Shown: positions 37,946-50,404, counted from the first letter of the stretch. The stretch: DNA of 64,000 nt from Nomia melanderi (GCF_051020985.1 NC_135001.1:16981896-17045895); one strand, 5' to 3'. Numbers and translations are program-made. Notes: a model not told the origin generated them from the sequence alone.

Positions 37946-40900
37946 ATGGGAACAAACCATCACAGAGCCTTCATTGTCAACGCGATCAACAATGAACTTC
38001 TTGTCACCGCTCAGATCTGCGTACTGGACAAGGAGAAACGACCGATCCCTTGTCGTACATTGATCGATACGTGCGCGACAACTAATTTTATGAGCGACGA
38101 TCTCGCGAGAAAGCTAAACGTACCGCGTAACAAGTGTTCCGTTCCTATCGGGGTCCTCAACGCGTTGACAACGGTCGCGAAGCATACCGTTACAGCCACC
38201 ATCCGTTCTAAGGTGAGCGACTATCAACGCACATTAACATTTTTAACGATTCCAAAAATCGCACCGCTCGTCCCAGATCAACCCATTGACCGATCGGGAA
38301 TACACATTCCAAAGGGCATTAAGCTGGCAGATCCAGAGTTTCACCGTCCAGCATCCGTCGATCTGCTAATCGGCTCCGGAGCAACGTTGTCGCTCTTAAG
38401 CGTCGGGCAGATTAATCTGTCTCCTCCAGGCGGACCAGATCTGTATCTACAGAAAACGAGAGTCGGCTGGGTGATAGGGGGAAGTCCTCCAGCTTCCACT
38501 TCCCCACGCAGGGCCTCGTGTCACACGGCCACGACTCTCCAAGTCGATCTGGCTCGGTTTTGGGAGATCGAAGAAGGTCCACAGATCCAGCATCTGTCGA
38601 GTTCGGACAAGAGTTGCGAGACGCATTTTCAGAAGCATACGACACGGAACATCGACGGTCGGTACGTCGTAGCACTCCCGTTCAACGACAACGTTATGCA
38701 GCTGGGAGAATCCAAATCGCGGGCGTTAAAACGATTGGAATCTCTGGAACGAAAGCTACATCGTGACGCAACCTTACGGAAAGAATATCACGCCGTCATG
38801 AATGAATATTTCGAACTGGGCCACATGGAACGGATTCCTGAAGATCGAGATTCATCCGGCGGATATTACCTGCCTCATCACGGAGTCACGAAGGTCACGA
38901 GTGCAACCACCAAGCTTCGAGTGGTTTTCGACGGTTCCGCTGCAACGAGCACCGGAATCTCGCTCAACGACACCCTCCATACAGGGCCAAAAATACAGGA
39001 CGATCTGCTGTACATTTTGCTCCGCTTCCGTATTCACCGTTACGTTCTCACCGGTGATATAGAGAAAATGTACAGGCAGTTTCTCGTTCGTGACGAAGAT
39101 CGGAAATATCAGCGGATTCTTTGGCGCGATGATACCGGTCGAGTCAATACTTACGAGCTGAAAACCGTCACATTCGGGTTGTCAGCCGCGCCGTACTTGG
39201 CGATCCGTTGTCTCACTCAACTCGCCCAAGACGAAGGGCACCGGTTTCCGCAAGCCGCAAAAATTCTGCGTCGCGATTTTTACGTGGATGACGCACTCAC
39301 TGGAGCATCTACCATCGAAGAAGCGCGCTCATTGAGGGAAGATCTAACGCAATTGCTACAATCAGCCGGGCTAAACATCAGACAATGGGCGGCCAACCAT
39401 GAGGAACTTTTAACAGGATTATCGGACCAGCCAATCGACAGGAAACACCATCTCGGCGATTCATCAAACATAAAAACGTTAGGGATTGTTTGGAACTCCT
39501 CGGCAGACTCCATGTCCTATGAAGTCCAAACAAAACTCGCGACCACGCACATAACCAAACGCCTCATTTCCTCCGAAATTGCCAGGATTTATGACCCATT
39601 AGGCCTCCTCGGTCCCGTCATCATCGTTGCAAAAATCCTGCTTCAGAGAATTTGGTCCGTTAAGGTAGACTGGGACGAATCTCTGCCGATGGACATACAT
39701 ACAGAATGGTGTCAGTACTATAAACAGTTGTCCTTGTTGAACAACATCACTTTCCAAAGGAAGACCGTTATCAACTCACCAGTTGAAATCGAATTACATG
39801 GTTTCTGCGATGCTAGCGAGAGAGCCTACGGAGCTTGCGTCTATGTCCGTTCAATGGACGCCAATGGACGTATAAACGTAGAGCTTCTCTTCGCGAAGTC
39901 AAAGGTTGCCCCGTTAAAAACGCAATCGGTACCCCGGCTCGAGCTGTGTGGAGCGCTGCTTCTCACCTCGCTCATCGCTACTGCCAAGAACGCGTTGCAC
40001 GTGGAAATCAACAATATCAGCTTATGGACCGACTCCACCATCGTCATCAACTGGCTACAGACTTCACCACATCTTCTGAAGACATTCGTCGCAAACAGGG
40101 TGTCCGAAATTCAAACTAGAACTGACATCGCGAATTGGCGACACGTTCCGACTAATGACAATCCCGCGGATCTCATTTCGCGCGGTCAAACGCCAGAAGA
40201 ATTCCTACGACCATCCATCTGGCACCATGGTCCAGAGTGGCTCGCCAAGGACAAATCCCGATGGCCAAACCATGAAATAGTTCCGCCCAACATAGTCCTG
40301 GAGCACAAGACAGCAGCGTGTCTAACTACAACATCATTAGACACGAGCATCCTCGAAAATTATTCGTCGTGGGGAAAGATGCAACGGATCGTCGCGCGCT
40401 GTCTTCGATGGAAAAGGACGCACAATGAAAAGGGTAGCCTGACCGTATCGGAAATCAGGAATGCCCACGACATTCTAATAAAACTTTTGCAAAGCTTGCA
40501 CTTTGCAAAAGAATTACAATGTCTGACGACAAACAAATCAGAAGTCGGTGGAAAACTGCAACGTCTCAATCCATTCATCGACAAGGACGGGATATTGCGA
40601 GTCGGAGGACGATTGAAACACTCCTTAATGCCATTTTCGCAACGGCATCCCATCATCTTACCAAAGGCACGCGTGACGGGACTCATCATCGAAGCCGAGC
40701 ATCGTGCTCAACTGCACACCGGCGTGCAAAACACGCTATACGCAGTTAGGCGCCGATACTGGCCCGTTGACGGTCGAAGTCAGGTATGGAGGGCCATAAA
40801 GACCTGCTCGCGCTGCCTCCGAGCGCAACCACCATCAACAGACTACATAATGGGTAACCTGCCCAAAGCAAGAGTCACCGAATCCCGGCCATTTACTAAC

Positions 40901-41860
40901 ACCGGGGTTGATTATTGCGGGCCATTTTATATTAAGGAAAGGAAGAAACAGAATCGAACGCGTGTCAAGGTGTACGTTGCGGTCTTCGTGTGCCTCGCGG
41001 TCAAGGCCATTCATTTGGAACTGGTAAGTGACCTTACCACCGAAGCATTCATAGCTGCACTTAGACGATTCATTGCTCGACGGGGATTTTGTAAACGTAT
41101 TCACTCGGACAATGGCACAAATTTCGTTGGGGCATATAACCAACTACGAGAAATACGCGATCTCTTAAAATCAGATGACCATAATCAAAAGGTAAAGACA
41201 TTTCTCGCGGAGCGGCATATCGAGTGGAGTTTTATCCCACCACACGCACCACACTTCGGTGGCTTGTGGGAAGCAGCTGTAAAGGCCTTCAAACACCACC
41301 TGACCCGCGTCGTAGGTACTGAGCTGTTTACCTTCGAGAATTTGAATACCTTAATCATTGAAATAGAGTCCATCCTCAATTCACGCCCTTTAACTCCTAT
41401 ATCCGCTGATTCAAACGATCTCCTCGTACTGACACCAGGCCACTTCCTCATTGGCGATTCCCTCACGAGCCTACGCGAGCGCGATTTTACAGATATTCCC
41501 TCAAACCGTATATCGAGCTGGCAGCACATTCAGAAAGTGAAGCAACACTTCTGGAACCGCTGGCATAGGGAATATCTGAACGAGCTAACCCTGCGCAGCA
41601 AATGGACCAAGGGCAGTCATCCAATCAAGGAGGGTACAATCGTTCTTCTAAGGGAGGACAACATTCCCCCCATGCAGTGGGCCTTAGGCCGAGTGATTAA
41701 GGCTCACCCCGGCTCTGACGGTATTGTTCGTGCTGTGACCCTTCAGACGGCTACGGGCGTACTAGATCGGACCACGAAAAAACTTGTACCCCTGCCATAT
41801 CAGCCCGACGAGGACAACCCTGTGGACCCAACATCCACGGACGGTGTTGAACCACCATAG
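37946..41860 (+). CDS. pol: BEL/Pao Pol polyprotein: protease, RT, RNase H, integrase
   Basis: 1304 codons from the first in-frame ATG; the open frame starts directly after the gag stop at 37925. Domains in order: retropepsin-like protease (DUF1758 type; catalytic-loop position DTC at residues 41-43, then LLIGSG at 140-145); reverse transcriptase at about 300-490 with motif-A Asp371 and YVDD at 446-449; RNase H at about 615-745 with Asp622, Glu666, Asp696 and Asp742; integrase zinc finger H919, H924, C954, C957; integrase core D989, D1055, E1109; then a C-terminal DUF5641-like region to the end. Together these copy packaged RNA into DNA and insert it in the genome. All catalytic residues of RT, RNase H and integrase are present. 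The oddity is Cys where retropepsins usually have Gly (DTG/DSG). No frameshift was seen. Confidence 0.96.
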   Translation: MGTNHHRAFIVNAINNELLVTAQICVLDKEKRPIPCRTLIDTCATTNFMSDDLARKLNVPRNKCSVPIGVLNALTTVAKHTVTATIRSKVSDYQRTLTFLTIPKIAPLVPDQPIDRSGIHIPKGIKLADPEFHRPASVDLLIGSGATLSLLSVGQINLSPPGGPDLYLQKTRVGWVIGGSPPASTSPRRASCHTATTLQVDLARFWEIEEGPQIQHLSSSDKSCETHFQKHTTRNIDGRYVVALPFNDNVMQLGESKSRALKRLESLERKLHRDATLRKEYHAVMNEYFELGHMERIPEDRDSSGGYYLPHHGVTKVTSATTKLRVVFDGSAATSTGISLNDTLHTGPKIQDDLLYILLRFRIHRYVLTGDIEKMYRQFLVRDEDRKYQRILWRDDTGRVNTYELKTVTFGLSAAPYLAIRCLTQLAQDEGHRFPQAAKILRRDFYVDDALTGASTIEEARSLREDLTQLLQSAGLNIRQWAANHEELLTGLSDQPIDRKHHLGDSSNIKTLGIVWNSSADSMSYEVQTKLATTHITKRLISSEIARIYDPLGLLGPVIIVAKILLQRIWSVKVDWDESLPMDIHTEWCQYYKQLSLLNNITFQRKTVINSPVEIELHGFCDASERAYGACVYVRSMDANGRINVELLFAKSKVAPLKTQSVPRLELCGALLLTSLIATAKNALHVEINNISLWTDSTIVINWLQTSPHLLKTFVANRVSEIQTRTDIANWRHVPTNDNPADLISRGQTPEEFLRPSIWHHGPEWLAKDKSRWPNHEIVPPNIVLEHKTAACLTTTSLDTSILENYSSWGKMQRIVARCLRWKRTHNEKGSLTVSEIRNAHDILIKLLQSLHFAKELQCLTTNKSEVGGKLQRLNPFIDKDGILRVGGRLKHSLMPFSQRHPIILPKARVTGLIIEAEHRAQLHTGVQNTLYAVRRRYWPVDGRSQVWRAIKTCSRCLRAQPPSTDYIMGNLPKARVTESRPFTNTGVDYCGPFYIKERKKQNRTRVKVYVAVFVCLAVKAIHLELVSDLTTEAFIAALRRFIARRGFCKRIHSDNGTNFVGAYNQLREIRDLLKSDDHNQKVKTFLAERHIEWSFIPPHAPHFGGLWEAAVKAFKHHLTRVVGTELFTFENLNTLIIEIESILNSRPLTPISADSNDLLVLTPGHFLIGDSLTSLRERDFTDIPSNRISSWQHIQKVKQHFWNRWHREYLNELTLRSKWTKGSHPIKEGTIVLLREDNIPPMQWALGRVIKAHPGSDGIVRAVTLQTATGVLDRTTKKLVPLPYQPDEDNPVDPTSTDGVEPP

Positions 41861-42000
41861 ATTCACTACGTATTTCACTCTTCACTGTTTAATCATATAT
41901 TGCGTGTACTCGTATTTAAGAGTCTTAATTAAGCTCATTACTCACATCATTAATCTACACTTAGTCGTAATACCATTCACATCTTGATCGGTACCCTCTC

Positions 42001-42013
42001 AAGGGGGGGAGCA
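42001..42013 (+). other. Polypurine tract
   Basis: AAGGGGGGGAGCA sits immediately before the 3' LTR. The nearly pure purine run is the expected plus-strand priming site left by RNase H. It lies about 140 bases after the pol stop, leaving no room for an env gene. Confidence 0.85.
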
Positions 42014-42781
42014 TGTTCCGTCGTCCTAAGACGGAAAGTTCTAATCGTAAATCTTCATAAAGCCCTCCGTCATTAACAACTTGGCAAAAAATATAGTAAA
42101 TGACGGGGGTACACGTGTTTTGCAGCCGTTCGGCCGAATGGTAAAAATTCGGTCCGTAGTCGACGGCTTGCAAAACACATGCCGCAGCCTTGGCAAACCA
42201 CCCCTTGGAGACACCCTCGGAGGGAGAGTGGATGACGTCACACGAAGCCGGAAAAACCCAAAAAGAGCGGGCTCTCGCGGCTGAGGTGCACCCACGAACG
42301 GACAGGTGGCGCACGAATCGCCTTGGCCCGAGGGACCCGCCAATTGGGACCGTCATTTTCCGGCATTTTCCGACTCGCTGATTGGTGCATTTCTCAACCA
42401 CCAGTCCCAGTGGAGAACACGCGAACACGTTCATCTCAGCGAATCGGAAAATTCGACGTCTCCACTTCCGTGTGCCTTCCGTCAACGCGGCAAATTCACT
42501 TCCGGCGTGGGTGAATCGAAGTGAATTTGTGTCTCCAAGGGGTCAGTTAGCATCAACAAGTCAAGGGAACAACATCATTCTCCCGCAAAAAACGTATCAT
42601 TCAAACCGAAGCCTTATCGGAACACAACGTATTCACCCTATCTCTGTAAAAAGTCGTAGGGTCGTACGCGCATCGTGACGTCGATTTTAAAATCGTATCG
42701 GAGATTTACGCCCTCCGTTGACTCGGCTCTCAACGCATCCTACAGTCTCGTCGCGAACGCGTACTCACACATTGTGAAACA
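42014..42781 (+). repeat. 3' LTR of the BEL/Pao element
   Basis: 768-bp copy of the 5' LTR with no difference noticed. It directly follows the purine tract and is followed by GTTCC, the second copy of the target duplication. It would supply transcript termination. The hairpin corresponds to 42115-42178 and the TGACGTCA site to 42233-42240. Confidence 0.95.
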
Positions 42782-42786
42782 GTTCC
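42782..42786. repeat. Target-site duplication, right copy
   Basis: GTTCC directly after the 3' LTR, matching 35476-35480. An intact duplication shows that the two LTRs belong to one insertion and have not recombined with another copy. Confidence 0.88.
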
Positions 42787-45700
42787 TTTTAAAATGTAAT
42801 ACGATAACATTCCTCTTTAGTTTGCTATCGTTTCTGTGTTTCTCTGAATTGATTAAAAATTTATCCGTTTCAAAATATTTATTTCTCTTGATATAATTTA
42901 TTAAATAGTCATACTGTGATAACACTTAAGTAAAGTTAATTCAAGAAAATACTCCGTTTCATCAGGTATCGAACGTTTTTTATATTTAATACGCCGTCGC
43001 ATGAGACATTTCTCAATGTTGCGTCATGTTCAATTAAATTGACACACTAAGTTCCGACAGAAATAGCGAAAGCACTAGTGCGTTCATAGAAAATTAATGT
43101 TGTTGACTCTACTCGAGGGATTAGGTAACTATAGACTCTGAATATTACACGACGAATACGAGCTGCAGGACGAGACACTTAAGACAACCAGCTAAAATGA
43201 CTCATATAATTTTGAAGGTAGAGTGAAAAGTTTGATACAAAAGCTGCTTGATGCCCGAGGGACCATTATATGATGAATAAAACTTTTTACCAAGCAGACG
43301 TGTTGAAAAGATTTTAACGTCATGTTTATCTTTTTAAGGTGGTTCGTGTAGTTTTAAGCACACACTCTTTTCTATGATCATTTAAAGCCGCTCAAGTCGG
43401 ACATAAAGAAAATGAAAAATTATTTATAAACACATCTGCAACGTAATATTCTTGGATTTATTAAGCAATCCAACTAATGCAATGTAAAATGTGGAAAAAT
43501 TGTCAAGACGGCTAAGCCAAAAAAATAAAGCTGACTTTCAAACCTTCTAAACACATTTGGGAACACATTTTGTTCACTGCGTAATTATCTTTAAAGCTGT
43601 AGTAAGTATTTAAATGATGTCTTTATGCGTAGCTCATCTTTTATTTCTCAAAATGTCGCATAATTCAGATATTGGAAAATTTTCATTTATACAATCACAT
43701 TTATCTAGCGAATAACAATTTAACAAAAATTTATGTAGTAGGTATAATATAAATTAAAAGAAATCTAATATTTCCTGTTCGTTAATTGTAAATTTGAACA
43801 ATCTTATGTGTTTGGATACCGACTATGATAATATTAGCTGTTAGACACAGAAGTTTGAATGTTTCTGTCTTGCCCCTGTAACTGAACCGAACTGTTCACG
43901 AAGACCTAAGTGCTTCTACACTGGAACTATGAACTAGCTAAACTAATTGTGACTCTCCTGACTGTTCATGCAAGAGTAATTTGCTGATCTCCGATTTCCG
44001 CTAACTAACATAAAACTTTTCCTCCAATCTCTGTTCGAAGGGCTAAGAAAGATAGCTTGACGCTGCTCACTACTATGTACTCGAATGTTTGTAAACACGA
44101 TGATTATATGTCAACTGTTTAAAACCGCCTGCGTTTATTCAATACGAAGTTTACTTGTGTAGAATTCAACGGTTTATTAAGTGTGTTATACGATTAAGTT
44201 ATACGATGTATAATAGATCACAAAGGTTTGATCGTTTTGCTAAAAAATATAGAAATTGTGATATCGATTAATTTCGATAAAGATGATTTTCAAATGTTAA
44301 CTTCTAATTGATTTTGACCCTAAAGGAAGAGCAGCACGATTTTCTCTGATCCTGATTGTGGTAGAAACTTTTCCTTCGAAGCGAAACGTTCGTGCAAAAG
44401 TTAATTAAAAGTGGTGCTCGAATTGATCGTATGAGTCTCAGAACGTCTTCCAACGGCGAAGGTTTCAGAAGGTGCTACTCTACAACTGTGTATCAATATT
44501 TTCAGATATAATTATCCGTTATCGAGTGTTTATCAAATGTGAATTCCCATAAAATCAAATACACTAGAGAACGAATTAGCCTCTGTGACGAGAGTACCAG
44601 AATTTAAGCGGTAATAAACGAACGAATTGTTCCCATGATATTTCCCTGACTAACGGATCGTTAAAAAGCATCGCAACGTAGCTGCAGGCGTAACAAGGCG
44701 AAATAAACAAGGAAATCCGAAAAACGAACATAAGCAGATTTAATTCGCGATGCGTGTGTAGGAAAAATGTTCTTCTGGAGGCCGAGCGTGCTAATCAAGA
44801 ATTTCATGAATAACAACTCGCTCTACATCTGGTTCTCTCATTTGTGCCGGTGCTCAGCTCCTCGTACCCTTCCCTGAAAAACTTGGTTTCTATTTAATTA
44901 CCTAGTCCTTTGGAAGCATGGGGCACCTATAACTCGAGCGGCAGTGCCATTATTCTGCTCCGGGCTCCTCCGCCTTCCCAGCCATCCGCGCGAACATCCA
45001 CTTCGCATAAAAGGCGAACCAGGTTGCGGATCCGCACGGAGAAGCGCGACGGGCCGGGGGACGGAGGCGCATCTTTTCAAATTATGACACCCGTCTGGTT
45101 CGTGCTAACAGTCCGCGCCGTTTTCAAAAGGCGCGCGCCATCTATTCGATACCGGTCGCCCGATCGCTCTCTAAAATGCAATGGATGAGGAGAACGAGAA
45201 CAAGAACGAGCCGCAACAATAACAACGATGACGGGATCGCAAATGACGACATTTCGCGAACCGTGACGACACGGGCGTAGACAGCGCGGAGCGTCTATAT
45301 TTGAACTGCGAGCCGCTGCAAGCCCATTTCTATCGCCCGGAGCTAAACGGCACCGGGAGCTCGTACCATGAACGGAATCTAGGGCCCGATCCGCCTCATT
45401 GAATTTCGCTCAATCGCGATTATGATAATGCGTGAACGATCGCCCCTGCCATGGATGCGGTGCGATAGCTGTTGTTCCCATTCAAGACGGCGGGAGAAAT
45501 GCGCGCGATCACAATGTAAGGGATATCGAGGTGGACAAAGGCGACAGTGAAAAGTTGGCCTGGAGGAATTGCCGTTGAGTAATGCCATATGAAAAATCGG
45601 TTCCATCCGTGCTCGTCGTTTGTGGGAATGTGTGTTACTAGACGATACGTTTGTAGGACTCGCACGAGGAAACAGGTGGAAAAAAAGTTCAAATAACGGA

Positions 45701-48700
45701 AGTTGTCGAACATGGATGCCGGGAATGATGGACGTTCAATGGTCGCAATGGAGAAGTTGTATTTGAAGAGGTGAATCAGTTTATTGTAATTTTACACGTT
45801 CTGTGGTGTAGTGTTTTTTCGGTTGATTTGAATTTGTTTTCCATTAACGAGTAGTTTTATTGATATTTTCGTAACACGTGCAGAGGATACTAAGACAATC
45901 GATCCGTGTTGACGTTCGTACATATAAACCGTATATGTATATTTCTAATTCGGAGGATCTCCTATTTCACAGTCAAACATGGAGCGAGGCTGGACTATTA
46001 TTTGCAAGTTGACTGTTTTGATTCCTCGAATTATTTGGATTTATAAAATATCTGATTTATGTGTCACAAAGCCAGCGAAAATCTCAGCATACGTGAAAAT
46101 AATAATTTTAGCTATTCCTTTAGCCCTGTATCACTAACTTCGCCAGAACAACGATCGTATCTATTTATTCCGCGCAGCAAGTGCTCGCTGTTTGAACAGA
46201 GTTTACCGATCTCAGGATTAAACATTGCCGTTCAAATTTCTACATTTCCATTAACAGTAGTTAACAAACAGTATGCATTTGCACTATACAATCACCCGAT
46301 CAAATCATACTTCGTCATATCCCGAACGGTAAACAAAAGAGGATATTCTCCGAATTGGATTCTGCTCGAGAAATTGAAAGCGGGCACCAATACATACGTG
46401 TGCCTACGTAGACGCGAGACTTGCCCGACCAGAAATCGATAAACAATTAGAGATGCTAGGTAAACAGAGAAAGGCCGCCTCTACAGTGGCTTCCTAAATG
46501 AACCCCGCTTATCGATTAACGAAGAGAAAAGTCAGCCGCAGCGGCGAGATGGAAACATCTTATCACTCAGCGAAGAAGACGCTGATTATTTTCGTTCCGT
46601 GTGTTCGGGGTCTGGTTTGCTTCTTCCCTTATGCCCGGAGATAATGGACACTATTACCTTAACGAGACTCCAGTCTCTTAGTCGGTAATTGCTTCGAGAT
46701 ATCCGAGAGGGCCGGTATATGTACGGTGATGCCCTGTGTTGCCCTGTGTTGCACGGAGAACCCAGACGGTGTTATTGCCGCAGAGGCTACTTGCCCATTT
46801 CGCGGTGGTTATTGTTATGGGCCGGTGGCATTAAGATGTAGACCGCGCTCTCACACGAGACCTATCCCACATAGACCCGTATATACTTACGTGGGAGAAT
46901 TTCATTACGCCGCTTCATAACCGGTAGACTTCACGGCAGCGATAAATTGAGATTGTATCCCTTCTTGTTAAATCTGCCCGCGTAACCCCCGTGCCCCATC
47001 GTTCGGACGACGAGACAACTTAATCCACGTGATTGAACTACGTCGTCTGCCTATACCAGCCCCGGTCCCCTAACATTGCGATTGCAGATTGCTGCCGCAC
47101 GCCGCCGTCAATTAATACCGAGAACGAAAGCGTTTCGTTTCAACAAGTTGGTATATGATTCTCTGGCAACTGATTTCTTAACGAGGCCTGGGTACTCGAG
47201 GCTTCAAGGTTAAGGAGAGACCGGTTTATGGATCGAGGATTGCAGATTAAATATGGGTAAGGGGTTCTACTGTTATAATGAAGTATCAAACGTGTTTCTC
47301 TAGAAGCTATATTCCTTCGAGCCTCGTATAGTGATATTTAATAGCCTGATTTGAATAAAAGGAAATAGGTTCGATTTGTTTATGAATTCTTTATGGCTCA
47401 TTCTAGGAGAATTTATGGGCGAATTTTAATATTTTTGTTGGATTTCAGTGCGAAGAATTCATAAAAGATCAGACTGCTTTTTTATTGTATTATAAAGTTT
47501 TCTTTGTTAGGTATAAGTGATTCATAAAAATCATTTTATTTTGTTTTGGGCGAGAGACTTCTGTCGTTCAAAAGATTGGGATTATACCTATTTTGTCAGA
47601 AAGAAAATTTGCGATTTTTTATCAGTTATTTGATAACTTACGTAGGTACTAGTTTGATTTAACGTATGCAAGTATAGAAACATGATAATGTTGTAATTAT
47701 TATTCTATATTACTTTTAAATTACCACTTCTGTCTTCTTTTCGTCCTTTTCTTGAAATATGATCCTTCTAACGAGCATTTTAACACGAAAGAGTAACTAT
47801 TTAACCAGGATGCGATATATTATGGTCTTTACGGTGCAACCAAGTAACTTCAAATGAGAGTATTTGCAAATCTCTAAAAAGGTGCAAGAGAACTTGAAGT
47901 AAAACCACAAGTAATAGAGAGTTACTGCTCCTTCAAGCAAAGAATCAACAGTATAATACAAGGAGACCCTGATAAGGCATAGAAATTAGGCATAGCATAG
48001 GCTAAGGCTGACTAGGCATAAGGGACATTAATAATTAAACCGATTCAGATCACATAATCACTTCAAATGCATCGATTCCTCCATAATTTAAATGTTGCAT
48101 ACATTACAAGCATAGTAAATTCAAACACATTAAAATGGTTCACATTTAACAACATGCTTCACCATTAAAAACAAGATCACGTAAATTACCCCACTTTCGA
48201 AGCTTCGAAACGATATCATCTACCTAAGAAGAAACGTAGCAAGCTTGAACTCGGTGCGTCCTGATTGAAGAAGATTTTGGCTTCCACGCGAGTGGTGTAT
48301 CCGTAGCAGAGGCAAAACGCTCGCATAGCGAGACGAAGGGACAAAACGAAGGAAAATCGCGGCAGGGAAGGAGACAATGAAAGAAAGAGAGATCGAATCT
48401 GGTATCTGGATTAGGATGATACGTAATCCGTAAGACGGCGGGTGGTACGAACGAAGGATCCGCTGGCAGATCCCATCGCAGGAACTCTGCGGGTACTTCG
48501 CTCAGCCAAATACGACAAGAGCAGCAGCCTAACCCGGTAGAGCCGCCGAGATGGTTTACGGCTCGTCGCAAGTTGGTGAAATTTAAGAGCGCATTTAAAA
48601 CTGGTTTGGCGCGATGCCCTGCGCCTCCTGGAGCTGCTACTGCCGGCAAGAGATACCGCCCGAGCTCCGACAGGAGTTTATCGCTCCAACATTCTTGGAA

Positions 48701-50153
48701 AGCTTTGGATGGATTTCCCTCCTCAAGCTACCGCTTCTAGCGGCGTCCTGCCCTATCTCTTCCCAAGCAACTCATGTTCCCTTCCAACGAGGAGGATCAA
48801 GAGGAAGTCTTCGTACCGAGTTGTCACAAAGATGGTCGGTCAAGATTCCCCGGAGGAACCTTGCGGCGTTACCGAGGCCGACCGGTCTTCCTTCGAAATT
48901 CAAAGCTCCCTTGACCGTTACCAAGGAAGATTTAGAGGGGCCGGCGGGGGAACGGGATCGGGAACGCTTTGAGCTCGGCCAACTAAACGCCGCGACGCGA
49001 CGCGAGGCGACGCTTCTTTCCGCTACGGACCATTCCTTTCATGACCCTCTAGGACACACACAGCCTGCGATAATAATATTATACCGAAATATTGAATCGC
49101 TTGAACGGGACACTCCGCGGAAAAGTAAATTCCTACGGGCGTATCTGAGACATAGTTCAACGCTTAATGGTTATCTCGAATTAATTTAAGATAAATTCAA
49201 ACGCAATCTCGTTCCTCGATGGTTGTTAACGTTATTCCTAACGACGGTAATCTCGGCGGCGTATAATCGTGTTTTGCGATAGCACGACGCCGTATGTTGA
49301 TTACACCCGGTTCTATTAAAAATGGATTTTATAAAAGCAATCTAGACCGGCGATCGTTGTAGAAGAAAAAAGACGATAAAGAGTACAGTGGGGGATGAGC
49401 CTCGGTACCCTCGGCCGATCCACTTCGAATGATAATCACCTCTAGGAGACTCAATTTCGCGCCCCTGCCACCCACCCCCGACCTCCTGCCGCCTGTCCCA
49501 CCCCCGGCCGCAAGTCGTGCACCGGTGCCTTGAAGGTTCTACGCCGCAGAAGGGTGTATCCTTCACTCCCTTCATCACCTCGAACGCCAGCATCGACTAC
49601 CTCATCCCCAACGCCGCTCCCCACCACCGGGTCCGTAGACTATCCCGAACGATCTCCTCCACCCCCAGCTATCCACGCTCACCCCTAACTGATTGGAGTA
49701 CCAATCAATGCGGCATTCAGGCGGCCGGGCTGAAACTTTAGGAAATTAACTATTCACTCCCTGGAAATGGTTATTTGGAAGCCCGGAAAGGCAGTCGCGA
49801 CTATACTGCATCCACGGGGACGGCCGGCAGGCGACAACAGATAAGACAGTTTAATTTTCAATTACGCCCGCGGAGTAGTCGCCGATTGATTGGACGCCAC
49901 GCTATGCCCTACAATTTCGAGGCTGACGGCAGGTCGTCGTTGATGAGGAATTTTCGGCAGTGAGCTTTTTGCTTCTGCGAATGGACTTTCGAACAAAATT
50001 GACTTAGGAAAAAGCGGTTGGGAAACGTGATGAGGGATGATTGGATTGTTTAATTGGTTTCGCGAATGCGAGATTTGACGGAAAAGGGACTGCGGATGTA
50101 TTTTATTGGGCAGATATTAAAATTTAATTATAATTTTCTAGAAAGTTAACATA
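42787..50153. other. Non-coding DNA with GC-rich islands
   Basis: AT-rich to about 44580 and again 47240-48200. GC-rich islands at 44820-45700, 46300-47230 and 48220-49990. A short imperfect repeat of TAGGCATA occurs at about 47970-48022. Open frames in the islands overlap on opposite strands and show no known domain. Confidence 0.5.
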
Positions 50154-50157
50154 CTAA

Positions 50158-50400
50158 CCCCTTGTCTTACAATATCATGACAAATTCGTGGTAAATATTT
50201 CAAATAGAATCTAACAAACATAAATATTATTCAATATATTTGAATTCAAATTATCTATCATTCTTCTGTTATCAATGGTTATACTTGAGAGCAAACGTTG
50301 ACATAGAATAAGACTTAAATTTTCTCATCACTTCAATAAATAATTAATAACAAAGTATTTAGATCGATGACAGTTTACAAAGAAATCCTAGGGCAAGGCG
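50158..50400. mobile_element. TTAA-flanked miniature element, type B, copy 1
   Basis: 243 bp, closely similar to 58714-58951 in the same orientation, with the last 100 bases nearly identical. The left end CCCTTGTCTTACAATATC and the inverted right end CGCCTTGCCCTAGGATTTC are imperfect inverted repeats. Flanks are CTAA (decayed) and TTAA (50401-50404). No protein-coding capacity. Confidence 0.65.
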
Positions 50401-50404
50401 TTAA

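Larger units (their letters stand above)
35481..42781 (+). mobile_element. Full-length BEL/Pao LTR retrotransposon, apparently intact
   Basis: A complete 7.3-kb element. Two 768-bp direct repeats (35481-36248 and 42014-42781) begin TGTTCC and end AACA. The 5 bp before the left LTR and after the right LTR are both GTTCC (35476-35480, 42782-42786), a target duplication of the size usual for BEL/Pao. Between the LTRs come a primer-binding site, gag, pol and a purine tract, in that order. Pol domain order (protease, RT, RNase H, integrase, DUF5641-like tail) and the DUF1759-like gag place it in BEL/Pao rather than gypsy or copia. No env-like frame follows pol. I read the LTRs side by side and saw no difference, so insertion is recent. 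Both frames are open apart from one stop between them. Confidence 0.97.

Noticed and set aside
41861..42000. Possible env gene after pol
   Set aside because: Only about 140 bp separate the pol stop from the purine tract, too short for an envelope gene.
48614..49189. 191-codon plus-strand frame, the longest outside the retrotransposon
   Set aside because: No recognised motif, opposing frame on the other strand at its left end, and GC-rich composition that favours open frames.
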